A DNA stretch of 14,462 bases from UBA4582 sp047630175 (GCA_047630175.1 JBLHVI010000083.1:1-14462); one strand, 5' to 3'. Numbered from the stretch's first letter, positions 6,861 through 14,404 are shown. Translations and numbers: made by a program. The notes: generated by a model from the sequence alone, not told the origin.

Positions 6861-6883
6861 TCTTTGAATATTAGGAGTAAGAA

Positions 6884-7249
6884 ATGCCCAGAGTAAAACG
6901 CGGCGTCCAAGCGCACAATCGCCACAAGAAAATTCTAAAACTCGCGAAAGGCTATTACGGCGCAAGAAGCCGAGTCTATCGCGTTGCTAAGCAGGCAGTT
7001 ACTAAAGCCGGCCAATATGCTTATCGAGACCGTAAAGTTAAAAAACGTACCTTTCGCGGTTTATGGATCCAGCGCATTAACGCAGCGGCACGTGAATGTG
7101 GACTGTCATACAGCCGCATGATCCATGGCCTAAGCGTCGCCGGTATCGAGATTGACCGTCGCGTACTAGCTGACCTTGCGGTACATGAAAAAGAAGCTTT
7201 TGCCGCGCTGGCGGAAAAAGCCAAAGAGGCCGTCGCTGCTGCGGCGTGA
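6884..7249 (+). CDS. rplT: 50S ribosomal protein L20
   Basis: L20 binds 23S rRNA early and is needed for assembly of the large subunit; in bacteria such as E. coli it is also the repressor of its own operon. The protein has 121 aa (E. coli 118), with the basic N-terminal arm (MPRVKRGVQAHNRHKKILKLAKGYYG begins the protein and matches the family) and the globular C-domain including LSYSRMIHGL and EIDRRVLADLA. The C-terminus is alanine-rich. ATG 6884 is preceded by AGGAG at 6873-6877, 6 nt away, a strong site. The structured spacer upstream is an obvious place for L20 autocontrol. pheS follows after a long spacer. Confidence 0.97.
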   Translation: MPRVKRGVQAHNRHKKILKLAKGYYGARSRVYRVAKQAVTKAGQYAYRDRKVKKRTFRGLWIQRINAAARECGLSYSRMIHGLSVAGIEIDRRVLADLAVHEKEAFAALAEKAKEAVAAAA

Positions 7250-7260
7250 CCCACGGTTGT

Positions 7261-7291
7261 TCGCCACTGATCGCTATTAGATCGGTGGCGA
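7261..7291 (+). repeat. 12-bp stem-loop after rplT
   Basis: TCGCCACTGATC (7261-7272) pairs with GATCGGTGGCGA (7280-7291) over 12 bp with a single G-U, closing a 7-nt loop. No T-tract follows, so it is not a standard terminator. It could protect the 3' end of the ribosomal-protein mRNA, be a processing site, or be part of the pheST leader. Confidence 0.6.
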
Positions 7292-7424
7292 GCAGGCAAC
7301 CGGTTGCATCTTCACTAGATGATGTTTGTGAATCAGTTGTCAAACAACAATGGGTAACCACTAGCTGTATAGAAAAAGCGGTTTAGACAAGCGGGAGAAC
7401 GAAGCGACTGCTGATGACTGGTTA

Positions 7425-7498
7425 TTGGCAGCAGCGTTTAGGATTCAATCCGAGTGGTGAGTGCTCTATAGCTGCTTCACGCTGATGCCTGCTGCCAA
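7425..7498 (+). repeat. 10-bp inverted repeat in pheST leader with a competing arm
   Basis: TTGGCAGCAG (7425-7434) is the exact reverse complement of CTGCTGCCAA (7489-7498). The inner six bases, CAGCAG, can instead pair with CTGCTG at 7408-7413 in a local hairpin. The two states exclude each other, as in attenuators. No clear terminator with a T-run follows. Confidence 0.5.
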
Positions 7499-7608
7499 CG
7501 GGAAGCTTAACGCTTCTATCTCTCTTCGATGTCTCGCGCTCTTTCAATTCTGCTTATCCGCGTCGCGGTCTACGCCGCTGCATTTGTAACATGAAACTGA
7601 AAAAGCCT

Positions 7609-8625
7609 ATGTCTAATCTGACCACCATTACCCAACAAGCCAGTGCGGCAATCGAAGGCTCAGCAGATTCGGCTGCGCTGGACCTTGTGCGCGTGAAATA
7701 CCTCGGTAAAAAAGGCGAACTCACGGACTTATTAAAAGCTCTCGGTAAGTTGCCCGCAGACGAGCGACCCGCAGCCGGTGCTGAGATTAATGTCGCCAAG
7801 CAAGCTGTGCAGGAGCAGATTAACGCCCGTAAGACGCTACTCGACGATGCCGCCATTGCTGTACGACTAGCATCGGAGACCATTGATGTGACGCTACCCG
7901 GTCGGGGCGTTGACGTGGGTGGTCTGCATCCGGTGACTATGGTGCTGCAGCGCATTGAAAGTTTTTTCCGCAGCGTCGGGTATGACGTGGTGGAGGGCCC
8001 CGAGATCGAAGATGACTACCATAACTTCGAAGCGCTTAATATTCCTCAACATCACCCCGCCCGGGCGATGCACGATACCTTTTACTTCAACCCGAATTTA
8101 TTGCTGCGTACCCACACCTCACCGGTGCAGGTGCGCACCATGGAGAATCGCGAACCGCCGTTTCGGATAATTTGTCCTGGGCGTGTTTACCGCGTTGACT
8201 CCGATCTTACCCACACACCCATGTTCCATCAGGTAGAAGGGTTGTTAATCGACAAGACTTCTAGTTTCGCGGATCTCAAAGGCACCATTATTGAGTTTCT
8301 GCAGGTGTTCTTTGAAAAAGAACTGAAAGTGCGTTTCCGTCCCTCTTACTTCCCCTTCACCGAACCGTCGGCTGAGGTCGATGTGCAGTGCGTGCATTGT
8401 GCGGGTAATGGCTGTCGTGTGTGTAGCAACACCGGCTGGCTAGAAGTGATGGGTGCTGGCATGGTTCACCCACGCGTACTCGAATACTCAGGTATTAACC
8501 CGGATGAATATAGCGGTTTTGCTTTTGGTATGGGCCCTGACAGGCTGGCTATGCTGCGCTATGGGGTGGACGACTTGCGTCTGTATTTCGACAACGATCT
8601 GCGATTCTTGCAACAATTTAACTAG
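7609..8625 (+). CDS. pheS: Phenylalanine--tRNA ligase alpha subunit
   Basis: Catalytic subunit of the alpha2-beta2 phenylalanyl-tRNA synthetase, a class II enzyme. From ATG 7609 (MSNLTTITQQ) it has 338 aa (E. coli 327). The N-terminal coiled coil covers about 1-90. The core contains FEALNIPQHHPARAMHDTFYF (starting at 140), RTHTSPVQVR (167-176), motif 2 CPGRVYRVDSDLTHTPMFHQ (189-208) and motif 3 GFAFGMGPDRLAMLRYG (303-319). A four-cysteine insert (C261, C264, C269, C272) resembles a zinc knuckle. It is absent from E. coli PheS but, as I recall, present in Pseudomonas and beta-proteobacteria. An ATG at 7591 would add six residues; homology favours 7609, and neither has a strong ribosome-binding site. 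pheT starts 47 nt downstream. Confidence 0.96.
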   Translation: MSNLTTITQQASAAIEGSADSAALDLVRVKYLGKKGELTDLLKALGKLPADERPAAGAEINVAKQAVQEQINARKTLLDDAAIAVRLASETIDVTLPGRGVDVGGLHPVTMVLQRIESFFRSVGYDVVEGPEIEDDYHNFEALNIPQHHPARAMHDTFYFNPNLLLRTHTSPVQVRTMENREPPFRIICPGRVYRVDSDLTHTPMFHQVEGLLIDKTSSFADLKGTIIEFLQVFFEKELKVRFRPSYFPFTEPSAEVDVQCVHCAGNGCRVCSNTGWLEVMGAGMVHPRVLEYSGINPDEYSGFAFGMGPDRLAMLRYGVDDLRLYFDNDLRFLQQFN

Positions 8626-8660
8626 CGCGCTTTTTATAAGCTTTTTTCTAAGCTCGAAAT

Positions 8661-8665
8661 GAGGA
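8661..8665 (+). promoter_or_regulatory. Shine-Dalgarno supporting the TTG start of pheT
   Basis: GAGGA lies 7 nt before the TTG at 8673. This spacing, together with the family N-terminus MKFSEAWLREFVNP read from this TTG, fixes the start. No ATG in frame gives the conserved N-terminus. Confidence 0.85.
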
Positions 8666-8672
8666 TGCCACA

Positions 8673-11078
8673 TTGAAATTCAGCGAAGCCTGGTTGCGAG
8701 AATTCGTTAACCCGCCCCTGACTACCCAAGAACTAATTGATCAGCTCACGATGGCAGGCCTTGAAGTGGATGGCTTTGAAGCTGTCGCCGCGCGCTTCAC
8801 TCAGGTAGTCGTGGCCGAAATTCTGGCAACATCTCCCCATCCCGATGCCGATAAACTTAAAGTCTGCCGAGTCAATGCGGGTGAGGAAGAAGTTCAAATC
8901 GTTTGTGGCGCTGCTAACGCGCGCGCTGGTATCAAAGTGCCGCTAGCTCGGCTGGGCGCGAGGCTGGAAGATTTTAAAATTAAGAAAGCCAAGCTGCGCG
9001 GCGTCGAGTCTTTCGGCATGTTGTGTTCCGAGCGCGAGTTAGGTTTGAGCGAAAGTCACGAAGGGTTGATGGAGTTGCCTTTTGATGCGCCGGTGGGTGC
9101 TGATGTGCGCTCATTCCTTCAACTCGACGACGCCATGATAGACCTTGACCTGACCCCTAACCGCAGTGATTGCCTAGGCATGGTCGGTTTGGCGCGTGAG
9201 ACAGGCGTGATTAATGGCCTAGATGTGCTGTCACTTGACGTGGCGGCAGTGCCAGCGACGCATGATAAAACTTTTAATGTTAGCTTAAATGCTGCCGAGG
9301 CCTGCCCACGGTTTGTCGGTCGCGTGATTACCGGTATTCGTCTGGATGCCCAAACGCCGCTGTGGATGGTTGAAAAGCTTCGCCGTAGCGGCGTACGCAG
9401 CATCGATCCTGTGGTCGATGTCACCAACTACGTAATGCTCGAATTGGGCCAGCCCATGCACGCCTACGACCTGGATCGATTGCAGGGTGAAATCAATGTG
9501 CGCGTGTCAACTGTTGATGAAACCGTGACGCTGCTCGACGGCCAAGACATCAAATTGCTCGCTGACACGTTGTTGATTACTGATCAATCTGGTCCCATCG
9601 GCATCGCAGGCATCATGGGCGGCCTGAGCACGTCTGTGACTGCGAAGACAACGAACATCTTTTTTGAAAGTGCCTTCTTCGCGCCCATGGCCATCGTTGG
9701 TCGCGCACGGGCCTATGGCATGAACACCGATGCCTCGCACCGTTTCGAGCGGGGCGTAGACTGGCAGGGCCAGGTTCGCGCCATCGAGCGGGCCACGGCC
9801 TTGTTGCTGAAGATTGCCGGCGGCGAGCCTGGCCCTACAGTAGACACCGCGAATCTTCAAAATTTACCTGCGATCAATGAGGTCACCCTGCGTGGGAACC
9901 GCATTGAACGTCTACTGGGTGTTGTTATCGCCGACACGCAAGTGGACGAGATACTCAAGCGCCTTGGTTTTGAAAACGAACGACGCGTTGTTGACAGCCA
10001 TCCGGTATGGCAGGTGAGGGCACCGTCGCATCGCTTTGATATTGCTATCGAGGCTGATCTCATCGAAGAGATCAGCCGCGTGTATGGCTACAATAACTTG
10101 CCCATACGAACGCCACGGGCGCGCCTAGTTATGGCGCCGATTCATGAAGACCGGCTGGATGTGAACCGCATTAAAGATCAGCTGGTGTCATTGGGCTACC
10201 AAGAAGCCATTACCTATAGTTTTGTTGAACCGAAGATGCAGGCGATCATCGATCCGCAGCAGTCACCTATAAGTCTCGCCAACCCTATTTCTGCTGAAAT
10301 GGCGGTGATGCGTACCACACTGTGGTCTGGCCTGTTGAAAGCGCTGATTTACAACACCAATCGCCAGCAAAACCGTATCCGGCTGTTCGAAACCGGTCTG
10401 CGTTTTCGCCAGCAGCCTGGCCAGAACGAACTGCTGATGGAGAATATTCAGCAGGAGCGTATGTTGGCCGGCGTGGCCTGTGGGCCGAGGTACCCAGAAA
10501 GCTGGGCGGTCAAAGCCACAGCCATTGATTTTTACGACGTTAAGGCGGATGTAGAAGCAATTCTCGATCTTACGGGCATGCCCGAAGAGTTTAGCTTTTC
10601 AGCCGCAGAGTGCGACGCCTTGCACCCTGGCCAGTGTGCGGGAATCTACCGCAGCGGTAATCTGGTTGGGTATGTGGGCTTGCTTGATCCTCGTGCACAA
10701 CAGGCGTTAGACCTCGATCAACCGGTATTTCTGTTCGAGCTAGCCCTGCAAGGCCTACAAGCGAAACGCTTACCAAACGCCGCACCCCTGTCGCGCTTTC
10801 CCGAAGTGCGACGTGATATAGCTATCATAGTCGATGTAGGCGTACACGCCGCAGAAATCAACGCCTGCGTGGCACAGGCCGCGGATGAGACCTTTCGCAA
10901 CCTAAAGCTGTTTGACGTGTATCAGGGCAAAGGTATTGATCCTAATAGAAAAAGTATCGCTCTGGGCTTGACCTTCCAGCACGTATCGCGCACTCTTACT
11001 GATGAGGAAATCAGCGTTTCGATGAATGAGATCGTGGCAGCGCTGGAAACTAAACTGACAGCGAGTTTAAGGAATTAG
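8673..11078 (+). CDS. pheT: Phenylalanine--tRNA ligase beta subunit (TTG start)
   Basis: Partner of PheS; carries tRNA recognition and the editing site that removes Tyr-tRNA-Phe. The protein has 801 aa (E. coli 795). In order: N-terminal B1 helix region starting MKFSEAWLREFVNP, an EMAP-II/OB-type tRNA-binding domain (about 39-150, with SPHPDADKLKVCRV), the B3/B4 editing module (about 210-370, including DVTNYVMLELGQPMHAYD), the B5 domain (about 400-475), a degenerate class II core, and a C-terminal FDX-ACB anticodon-binding domain (about 705-801, with SRFPEVRRDIAIIVD). Translation starts at TTG. It ends 5 nt before ihfA, so the two genes are surely co-transcribed and probably translationally coupled. 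Confidence 0.97.
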   Translation: MKFSEAWLREFVNPPLTTQELIDQLTMAGLEVDGFEAVAARFTQVVVAEILATSPHPDADKLKVCRVNAGEEEVQIVCGAANARAGIKVPLARLGARLEDFKIKKAKLRGVESFGMLCSERELGLSESHEGLMELPFDAPVGADVRSFLQLDDAMIDLDLTPNRSDCLGMVGLARETGVINGLDVLSLDVAAVPATHDKTFNVSLNAAEACPRFVGRVITGIRLDAQTPLWMVEKLRRSGVRSIDPVVDVTNYVMLELGQPMHAYDLDRLQGEINVRVSTVDETVTLLDGQDIKLLADTLLITDQSGPIGIAGIMGGLSTSVTAKTTNIFFESAFFAPMAIVGRARAYGMNTDASHRFERGVDWQGQVRAIERATALLLKIAGGEPGPTVDTANLQNLPAINEVTLRGNRIERLLGVVIADTQVDEILKRLGFENERRVVDSHPVWQVRAPSHRFDIAIEADLIEEISRVYGYNNLPIRTPRARLVMAPIHEDRLDVNRIKDQLVSLGYQEAITYSFVEPKMQAIIDPQQSPISLANPISAEMAVMRTTLWSGLLKALIYNTNRQQNRIRLFETGLRFRQQPGQNELLMENIQQERMLAGVACGPRYPESWAVKATAIDFYDVKADVEAILDLTGMPEEFSFSAAECDALHPGQCAGIYRSGNLVGYVGLLDPRAQQALDLDQPVFLFELALQGLQAKRLPNAAPLSRFPEVRRDIAIIVDVGVHAAEINACVAQAADETFRNLKLFDVYQGKGIDPNRKSIALGLTFQHVSRTLTDEEISVSMNEIVAALETKLTASLRN

Positions 11079-11083
11079 GTGAC

Positions 11084-11386
11084 ATGACGGCGTTAACGAA
11101 AGCTGAGATGGCTGAAAAGCTTTTCGAAGAGCTCGGCTTAAATAAGCGTGAGGCCAAAGAGGTCGTCGAACTTTTTTTTGAAGAAGTGCGTGCGTCCTTA
11201 GAAGATAACGAACAGGTCAAGCTCTCAGGTTTCGGTAATTTCGATCTGCGTGACAAGAGCCAACGCCCTGGCAGAAACCCCAAGACCGGTGAAGAAATCC
11301 CGATTACTGCACGGCGCGTGGTGACATTCCGCCCCGGACAAAAACTCAAAGCCAGAGTGGAAGCGTATGCTGGACCCAGACCATAA
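11084..11386 (+). CDS. ihfA: Integration host factor subunit alpha
   Basis: IHF-alpha pairs with IHF-beta to make the sequence-specific DNA-bending protein that shapes the nucleoid and assists transcription and recombination. At 100 aa it is almost the same length as E. coli IHF-alpha (99) and nearly identical in KLSGFGNFDLRDK, QRPGRNPKTGEEIPITARRVV and TFRPGQKLKARV. The proline in RPGRNPKTG is the residue that intercalates at the DNA kink. The position after pheT is the classic gammaproteobacterial one. The 3' end overlaps the next gene by 20 nt. Confidence 0.96.
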   Translation: MTALTKAEMAEKLFEELGLNKREAKEVVELFFEEVRASLEDNEQVKLSGFGNFDLRDKSQRPGRNPKTGEEIPITARRVVTFRPGQKLKARVEAYAGPRP

Positions 11387-11723
11387 CGCCGAATTACCGA
11401 CGATACCCGGTAAACGCTATTTCACCATAGGTGAAGTCAGTGGGTTGTGCGCTGTCAAGCCGCATGTGTTGCGTTATTGGGAGCAGGAATTCACTCAACT
11501 TAAGCCGGTAAAACGCCGTGGTAATCGTCGCTATTATCAGCGCCAAGATGTGTTGATGATCCGGCAGATTCGCTCGCTGTTGTATGACCAAGGCTTTACT
11601 ATTGGTGGCGCACGCCAGCGGTTGTCGGGCGATGATCAGGTAGAAGACAACACCCAATATAAGCAGATAATTCATCAGATGATTGCAGAGTTGGAAGACG
11701 TGTTAGAGGTGTTGAAGCAGTAG
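11367..11723 (+). CDS. MerR-family helix-turn-helix regulator
   Basis: A 118-aa protein with an N-terminal MerR-type winged helix-turn-helix (about 18-60: YFTIGEVSGLCAVKPHVLRYWEQEF, with the wing signature RRGNRRYYQRQDV following) and a short C-terminal helix (about 95-118) that could form the dimer coiled coil. It has no cysteine cluster or ligand domain, so it is not a metal or drug sensor of the usual kind. The ATG lies inside the ihfA 3' end (20-nt overlap in another frame), preceded by GTGGAAG. A small MerR-like gene directly after ihfA is conserved in many gammaproteobacteria; its targets are unknown to me. Class sure, role unknown. Confidence 0.9.
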   Translation: MLDPDHNAELPTIPGKRYFTIGEVSGLCAVKPHVLRYWEQEFTQLKPVKRRGNRRYYQRQDVLMIRQIRSLLYDQGFTIGGARQRLSGDDQVEDNTQYKQIIHQMIAELEDVLEVLKQ

Positions 11724-11832
11724 TTGGTATAAGCCTCGCGATCTAATTATGAATGGGGTAGACTGCGCGTCGATTGCGGCAAAGCGCTTTGTTAGGGGTG
11801 TTTACTGCCAAATTCTAAAGTTTTTAAGTAGT

Positions 11833-11909
11833 CGGGGCGTAGCGCAGCCTGGTAGCGCACCACACTGGGGGTGTGGGGGTCGTAGGTTCAAATCCTGCCG
11901 CCCCGACCA
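11833..11909 (+). tRNA. tRNA-Pro (anticodon GGG)
   Basis: A 77-nt tRNA with encoded CCA and acceptor stem CGGGGCG/CGCCCCG, including the C1-G72 pair typical of tRNA-Pro. The anticodon stem CCACA/TGTGG closes the loop CTGGGGG, giving anticodon GGG with the normal T33. The T-loop is TTCAAAT. It sits between the ihfA operon and the polysaccharide genes and is followed by a terminator. No confident promoter was found in the 109 nt after the MerR gene, so read-through from the operon is possible. Confidence 0.97.
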
Positions 11910-11942
11910 TTTAAAAGCTAGCAACCACAAAGGTTGTAAAGT

Positions 11943-11969
11943 AAAGGCCATCTGTTGATGGCTTTTTTT
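11943..11969 (+). terminator. intrinsic terminator after tRNA-Pro
   Basis: GCCATC (11947-11952), loop TGTT and GATGGC (11957-11962) are followed by seven T (11963-11969). The upstream A/G bases can pair with part of the T-run and extend the stem. A second small hairpin, CAACC/GGTTG (11922-11936), sits between the tRNA and the terminator and may help 3' processing. Confidence 0.88.
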
Positions 11970-12060
11970 CGACCAAAATTTGACCAGACAACAAGCACCC
12001 TACACTCAACATGGGTATAGTTGACTATTTGGCGCAATGTCCGCATAGGTTACCCCTTAT

Positions 12061-12894
12061 ATGATACGAAAATGTCTCTTTCCGGCTGCAGGCTATGGCA
12101 CGCGTTTCCTTCCCGCAACAAAAGCCATGCCAAAAGAAATGCTGCCTATCGTCAACAAGCCTCTTATCCAATACGGCGTGGAAGAGGCCATTGAGGCCGG
12201 TCTAAAGAACATTGGTTTTGTTTCCGGCCGCGGTAAGCGGGCGATCGAAGATCATTTTGATATCTCTTACGAGCTGGAACACCAAATCATGGGAACCAGT
12301 AAAGAAACGCTTTTGCATGAGATCCGAGATGTTATCAGCCAGTGTACGTTCTCCTACACGCGCCAGACCGAAATGAAAGGTCTTGGCCACGCGATTTTGA
12401 CGGGCGAAAACTTAATTGGTCGTGAGCCTTTCGCTGTGTTGCTAGCAGACGACCTGTGCATGAACCCCGATGAGGGCGTTCTGTCTCAAATGGTTAAACT
12501 CTATAACGAACACCACTGCACCATCGTTGCCCTTGAAGAAGTCCCTGCGAGCGAGACTCACAAATACGGTATCGTCGCTGGTCATGAAATTGAGCCTGGC
12601 TTGATGCGCATCGATGAAATGATCGAGAAGCCAGATCCTAGTGAGGCCCCATCAAACTTGGCGATCATTGGTCGCTATATCTTGACCCCGGACATCTTCG
12701 ATATCCTGCGCGCCACACAAGCTGGGCGCGGCGGCGAGATTCAAATCACCGATGCGTTGGCCGAACAAGCGAAGCAGGGAAGGGTGCTGGGATATAAATT
12801 CAAAGGCCGGCGCTTTGACTGTGGTAGCGTCGAAGGCTTTGTTGAAGCAACAAATTATGTGTTTAATAATACCTTCGCTGCGGCACAGCAATAA
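12061..12894 (+). CDS. galU: UTP--glucose-1-phosphate uridylyltransferase
   Basis: Makes UDP-glucose from UTP and glucose-1-phosphate in the cytoplasm; UDP-glucose feeds LPS, exopolysaccharide and galactose pathways. The 277-aa protein has the nucleotidyltransferase loop AAGYGTRFLPATKAMPKEML (9-28), LADD (128-131, metal and nucleotide site), KYGIV (168-172), EKPDP (189-193) and FDCGSVEGFVEA (252-263), all typical of bacterial GalU. The start ATG has only a weak purine patch upstream, but no longer family-like start exists. It is the first gene after the tRNA-Pro terminator. rmlA follows 88 nt downstream, a gap large enough for a separate promoter, though none is clear. Confidence 0.95.
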   Translation: MIRKCLFPAAGYGTRFLPATKAMPKEMLPIVNKPLIQYGVEEAIEAGLKNIGFVSGRGKRAIEDHFDISYELEHQIMGTSKETLLHEIRDVISQCTFSYTRQTEMKGLGHAILTGENLIGREPFAVLLADDLCMNPDEGVLSQMVKLYNEHHCTIVALEEVPASETHKYGIVAGHEIEPGLMRIDEMIEKPDPSEAPSNLAIIGRYILTPDIFDILRATQAGRGGEIQITDALAEQAKQGRVLGYKFKGRRFDCGSVEGFVEATNYVFNNTFAAAQQ

Positions 12895-12982
12895 GTGCTT
12901 ATGCCGGTCTAATGTAACTGACTGTCTATGTCTTGTAGGATAAATAACAGGTTCGCGTCTGCCACTAATCACGCAGGGTCTT

Positions 12983-13855
12983 ATGAATCGTAAAGGTATT
13001 ATTCTAGCGGGGGGGTCTGGTAGTCGCCTGCATCCGCTGACCATGTCCATCAGTAAGCAACTGCTGCCGGTTTACGACAAGCCGATGATCTACTACCCCC
13101 TTTCAACACTGATGCTAGCCGGTATTCGGGATATCCTACTGATTTCTACCCCGCGTGATCTTCCGGCATTTCAGTCGCTACTCGGTGATGGTAGCAAGTG
13201 GGGTGTTGCTATCACTTATGCTGAGCAGCCAAGCCCAGATGGCCTCGCGCAGGCCTTTATCATCGGCGAAAAATTCATAGGTAATTCTCCCGTCTGCCTG
13301 ATACTTGGCGACAATATCTTCTACGCGCAGGGTATTTCTGCGAAGCTACGTACCGCCGCTGCTCAATCAGTTGGTGCAACCGTGTTCGGCTATAACGTGA
13401 GTAATCCGCAGGACTATGGCGTGGTTGAATTTAATAAGACAGGTGATGTTGTCAGCCTAGAAGAAAAGCCCCTGAAGCCCAAATCGCGCTTTGCCGTTAC
13501 GGGTTTGTACTTTTATGACAACCAGGTGATCGACATCGCTAAAGGCCTGCTGCCGTCACCGCGGGGTGAGCTTGAGATAACTGACGTTAACAAGGCCTAC
13601 CTGGCGCAGGGTCAGCTACAGGTGGAATTATTTTCACGGGGTACTGCATGGCTGGATACCGGTCAGCAACAAAGTCTGCTGGATGCCGCAAATTTTGTTC
13701 GCATCGTTGAAGAGCGGCAAGGTCAAAAAATCGCCTGTCCGGAAGAGATCTCCTATCGCCTAGGTTATATCAACCATGATCAGCTGGTCGTGCTGGCGCA
13801 ACCTTTGCTCAAAAGCGGTTATGGTGAATACCTACTAGGCTTAGAAAAACAGTAA
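12983..13855 (+). CDS. rmlA: Glucose-1-phosphate thymidylyltransferase
   Basis: First step of dTDP-L-rhamnose synthesis: dTTP plus glucose-1-phosphate gives dTDP-glucose. The 290-aa protein has the signature loop LAGGSGSRLHPLT (8-20), K25 in SKQLLPVYDKPMIYYPL, the metal-binding GDN (109-111, followed by IFY) and WLDTG near the C-terminal third. The length and motifs fit RmlA/RfbA. AGGG lies 4 nt before the ATG, a slightly short spacing. A run of seven G (13009-13015) encodes Gly10-Gly11 of the nucleotide loop. rmlC follows after 15 nt, so the genes form an operon. Substrate specificity within the family (RmlA or RffH) is supported by the rmlC and rmlD neighbours. Confidence 0.95.
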   Translation: MNRKGIILAGGSGSRLHPLTMSISKQLLPVYDKPMIYYPLSTLMLAGIRDILLISTPRDLPAFQSLLGDGSKWGVAITYAEQPSPDGLAQAFIIGEKFIGNSPVCLILGDNIFYAQGISAKLRTAAAQSVGATVFGYNVSNPQDYGVVEFNKTGDVVSLEEKPLKPKSRFAVTGLYFYDNQVIDIAKGLLPSPRGELEITDVNKAYLAQGQLQVELFSRGTAWLDTGQQQSLLDAANFVRIVEERQGQKIACPEEISYRLGYINHDQLVVLAQPLLKSGYGEYLLGLEKQ

Positions 13856-13870
13856 AAGGTCCATCGCAAG

Positions 13871-14404
13871 ATGAAACGAATTAATAGTCCCATTAAAGAC
13901 CTTCAGATCTTTGAGCCCACGACGTTTGGTGACGAGCGGGGTTTTTTTATGGAAACTTTTCGTGCCGAATGGTTTCCCGGTTACAGTTTTGTGCAAGACA
14001 ACCACAGCAAATCTGTTGGCGGTACCCTGCGCGGTATGCACTATCAGCTGAACCAGCCCCAGGGAAAGTTTGTGCGTGTGACCGATGGCGAGGTCTATGA
14101 TGTGGCCCTAGATTTACGCAGGTCATCTAAGACTTTTGGTCAGTGGTATGGCACGACGCTGAGTAGTGAAAACAAACGCCTGCTCTGGGTGCCACCGGGT
14201 TTTGCGCACGGCTTTATGGTGACGTCGAAAACGGCAGAGTTCCAGTACAAGTGCACCGCCTATTACGCGCCAGTTGATGAGCAAACTATTGTCTGGAATG
14301 ATCCAGCATTAGCCATCGATTGGCCCCTAGCCGATACAGCTCCGTTATTGTCGGCCAAGGATGAGCAAGGCGTTGCCTTCAGTGATGCGGTGTACTATGA
14401 CTGA
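13871..14404 (+). CDS. rmlC: dTDP-4-dehydrorhamnose 3,5-epimerase
   Basis: Third enzyme of dTDP-L-rhamnose synthesis, epimerising C3 and C5 of dTDP-4-keto-6-deoxyglucose. The 177-aa cupin protein shows the family signature QDNHSKSVGGTLRGMHYQ (42-59) with the catalytic His57, then QGKFVRV (64-70) with Lys66, the cupin-strand segment WVPPGFAHGF (106-115) and the Tyr131-Tyr132 pair, one of which should be the catalytic acid. Its length fits RmlC. The start ATG follows AAAGG with 11-nt spacing. Its 3' end overlaps the rmlD start by 8 nt, so translation is likely coupled. Confidence 0.95.
   Translation: MKRINSPIKDLQIFEPTTFGDERGFFMETFRAEWFPGYSFVQDNHSKSVGGTLRGMHYQLNQPQGKFVRVTDGEVYDVALDLRRSSKTFGQWYGTTLSSENKRLLWVPPGFAHGFMVTSKTAEFQYKCTAYYAPVDEQTIVWNDPALAIDWPLADTAPLLSAKDEQGVAFSDAVYYD

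Larger units (their letters stand above)
7250..7608 (+). other. 359-nt rplT-pheS spacer, probable pheST leader region
   Basis: No convincing gene lies here. It contains a strong hairpin (7261-7291), a 12-nt palindrome GCAACCGGTTGC (7296-7307), a 10-bp inverted repeat (7425-7434 with 7489-7498) and a weak GAAGC/GCTTC hairpin before a pyrimidine stretch (7502-7525). A weak promoter candidate is TTCAAT (7444-7449), 17 nt, TATAGC (7467-7472). E. coli pheST is attenuated through the Phe-rich leader peptide pheM; no Phe-rich small ORF is visible here in any plus frame. Two small ORFs exist (7414-7485, 23 aa; 7529-7594, 21 aa, whose stop overlaps an in-frame upstream ATG of pheS), both without a ribosome-binding site. 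Confidence 0.5.

Noticed and set aside
7337..7373. TTGTCA ... TATAGA as a promoter for pheST
   Set aside because: The spacing is 23 nt or more, outside the range of a sigma70 promoter.
7414..7485. 23-codon ORF MTGYWQQRLGFNPSGECSIA and three more, as a pheM-like leader peptide
   Set aside because: Only one Phe codon, no ribosome-binding site at a usable distance, and it overlaps the inverted-repeat arm.
11749..11958. A 69-aa plus-strand frame across tRNA-Pro containing GVAQPGSAPHWGCGGRRFKSC
   Set aside because: It is the translation of the tRNA-Pro gene. Such GVAQPGSA...GRRFKSCRPD sequences are well-known false proteins in databases.
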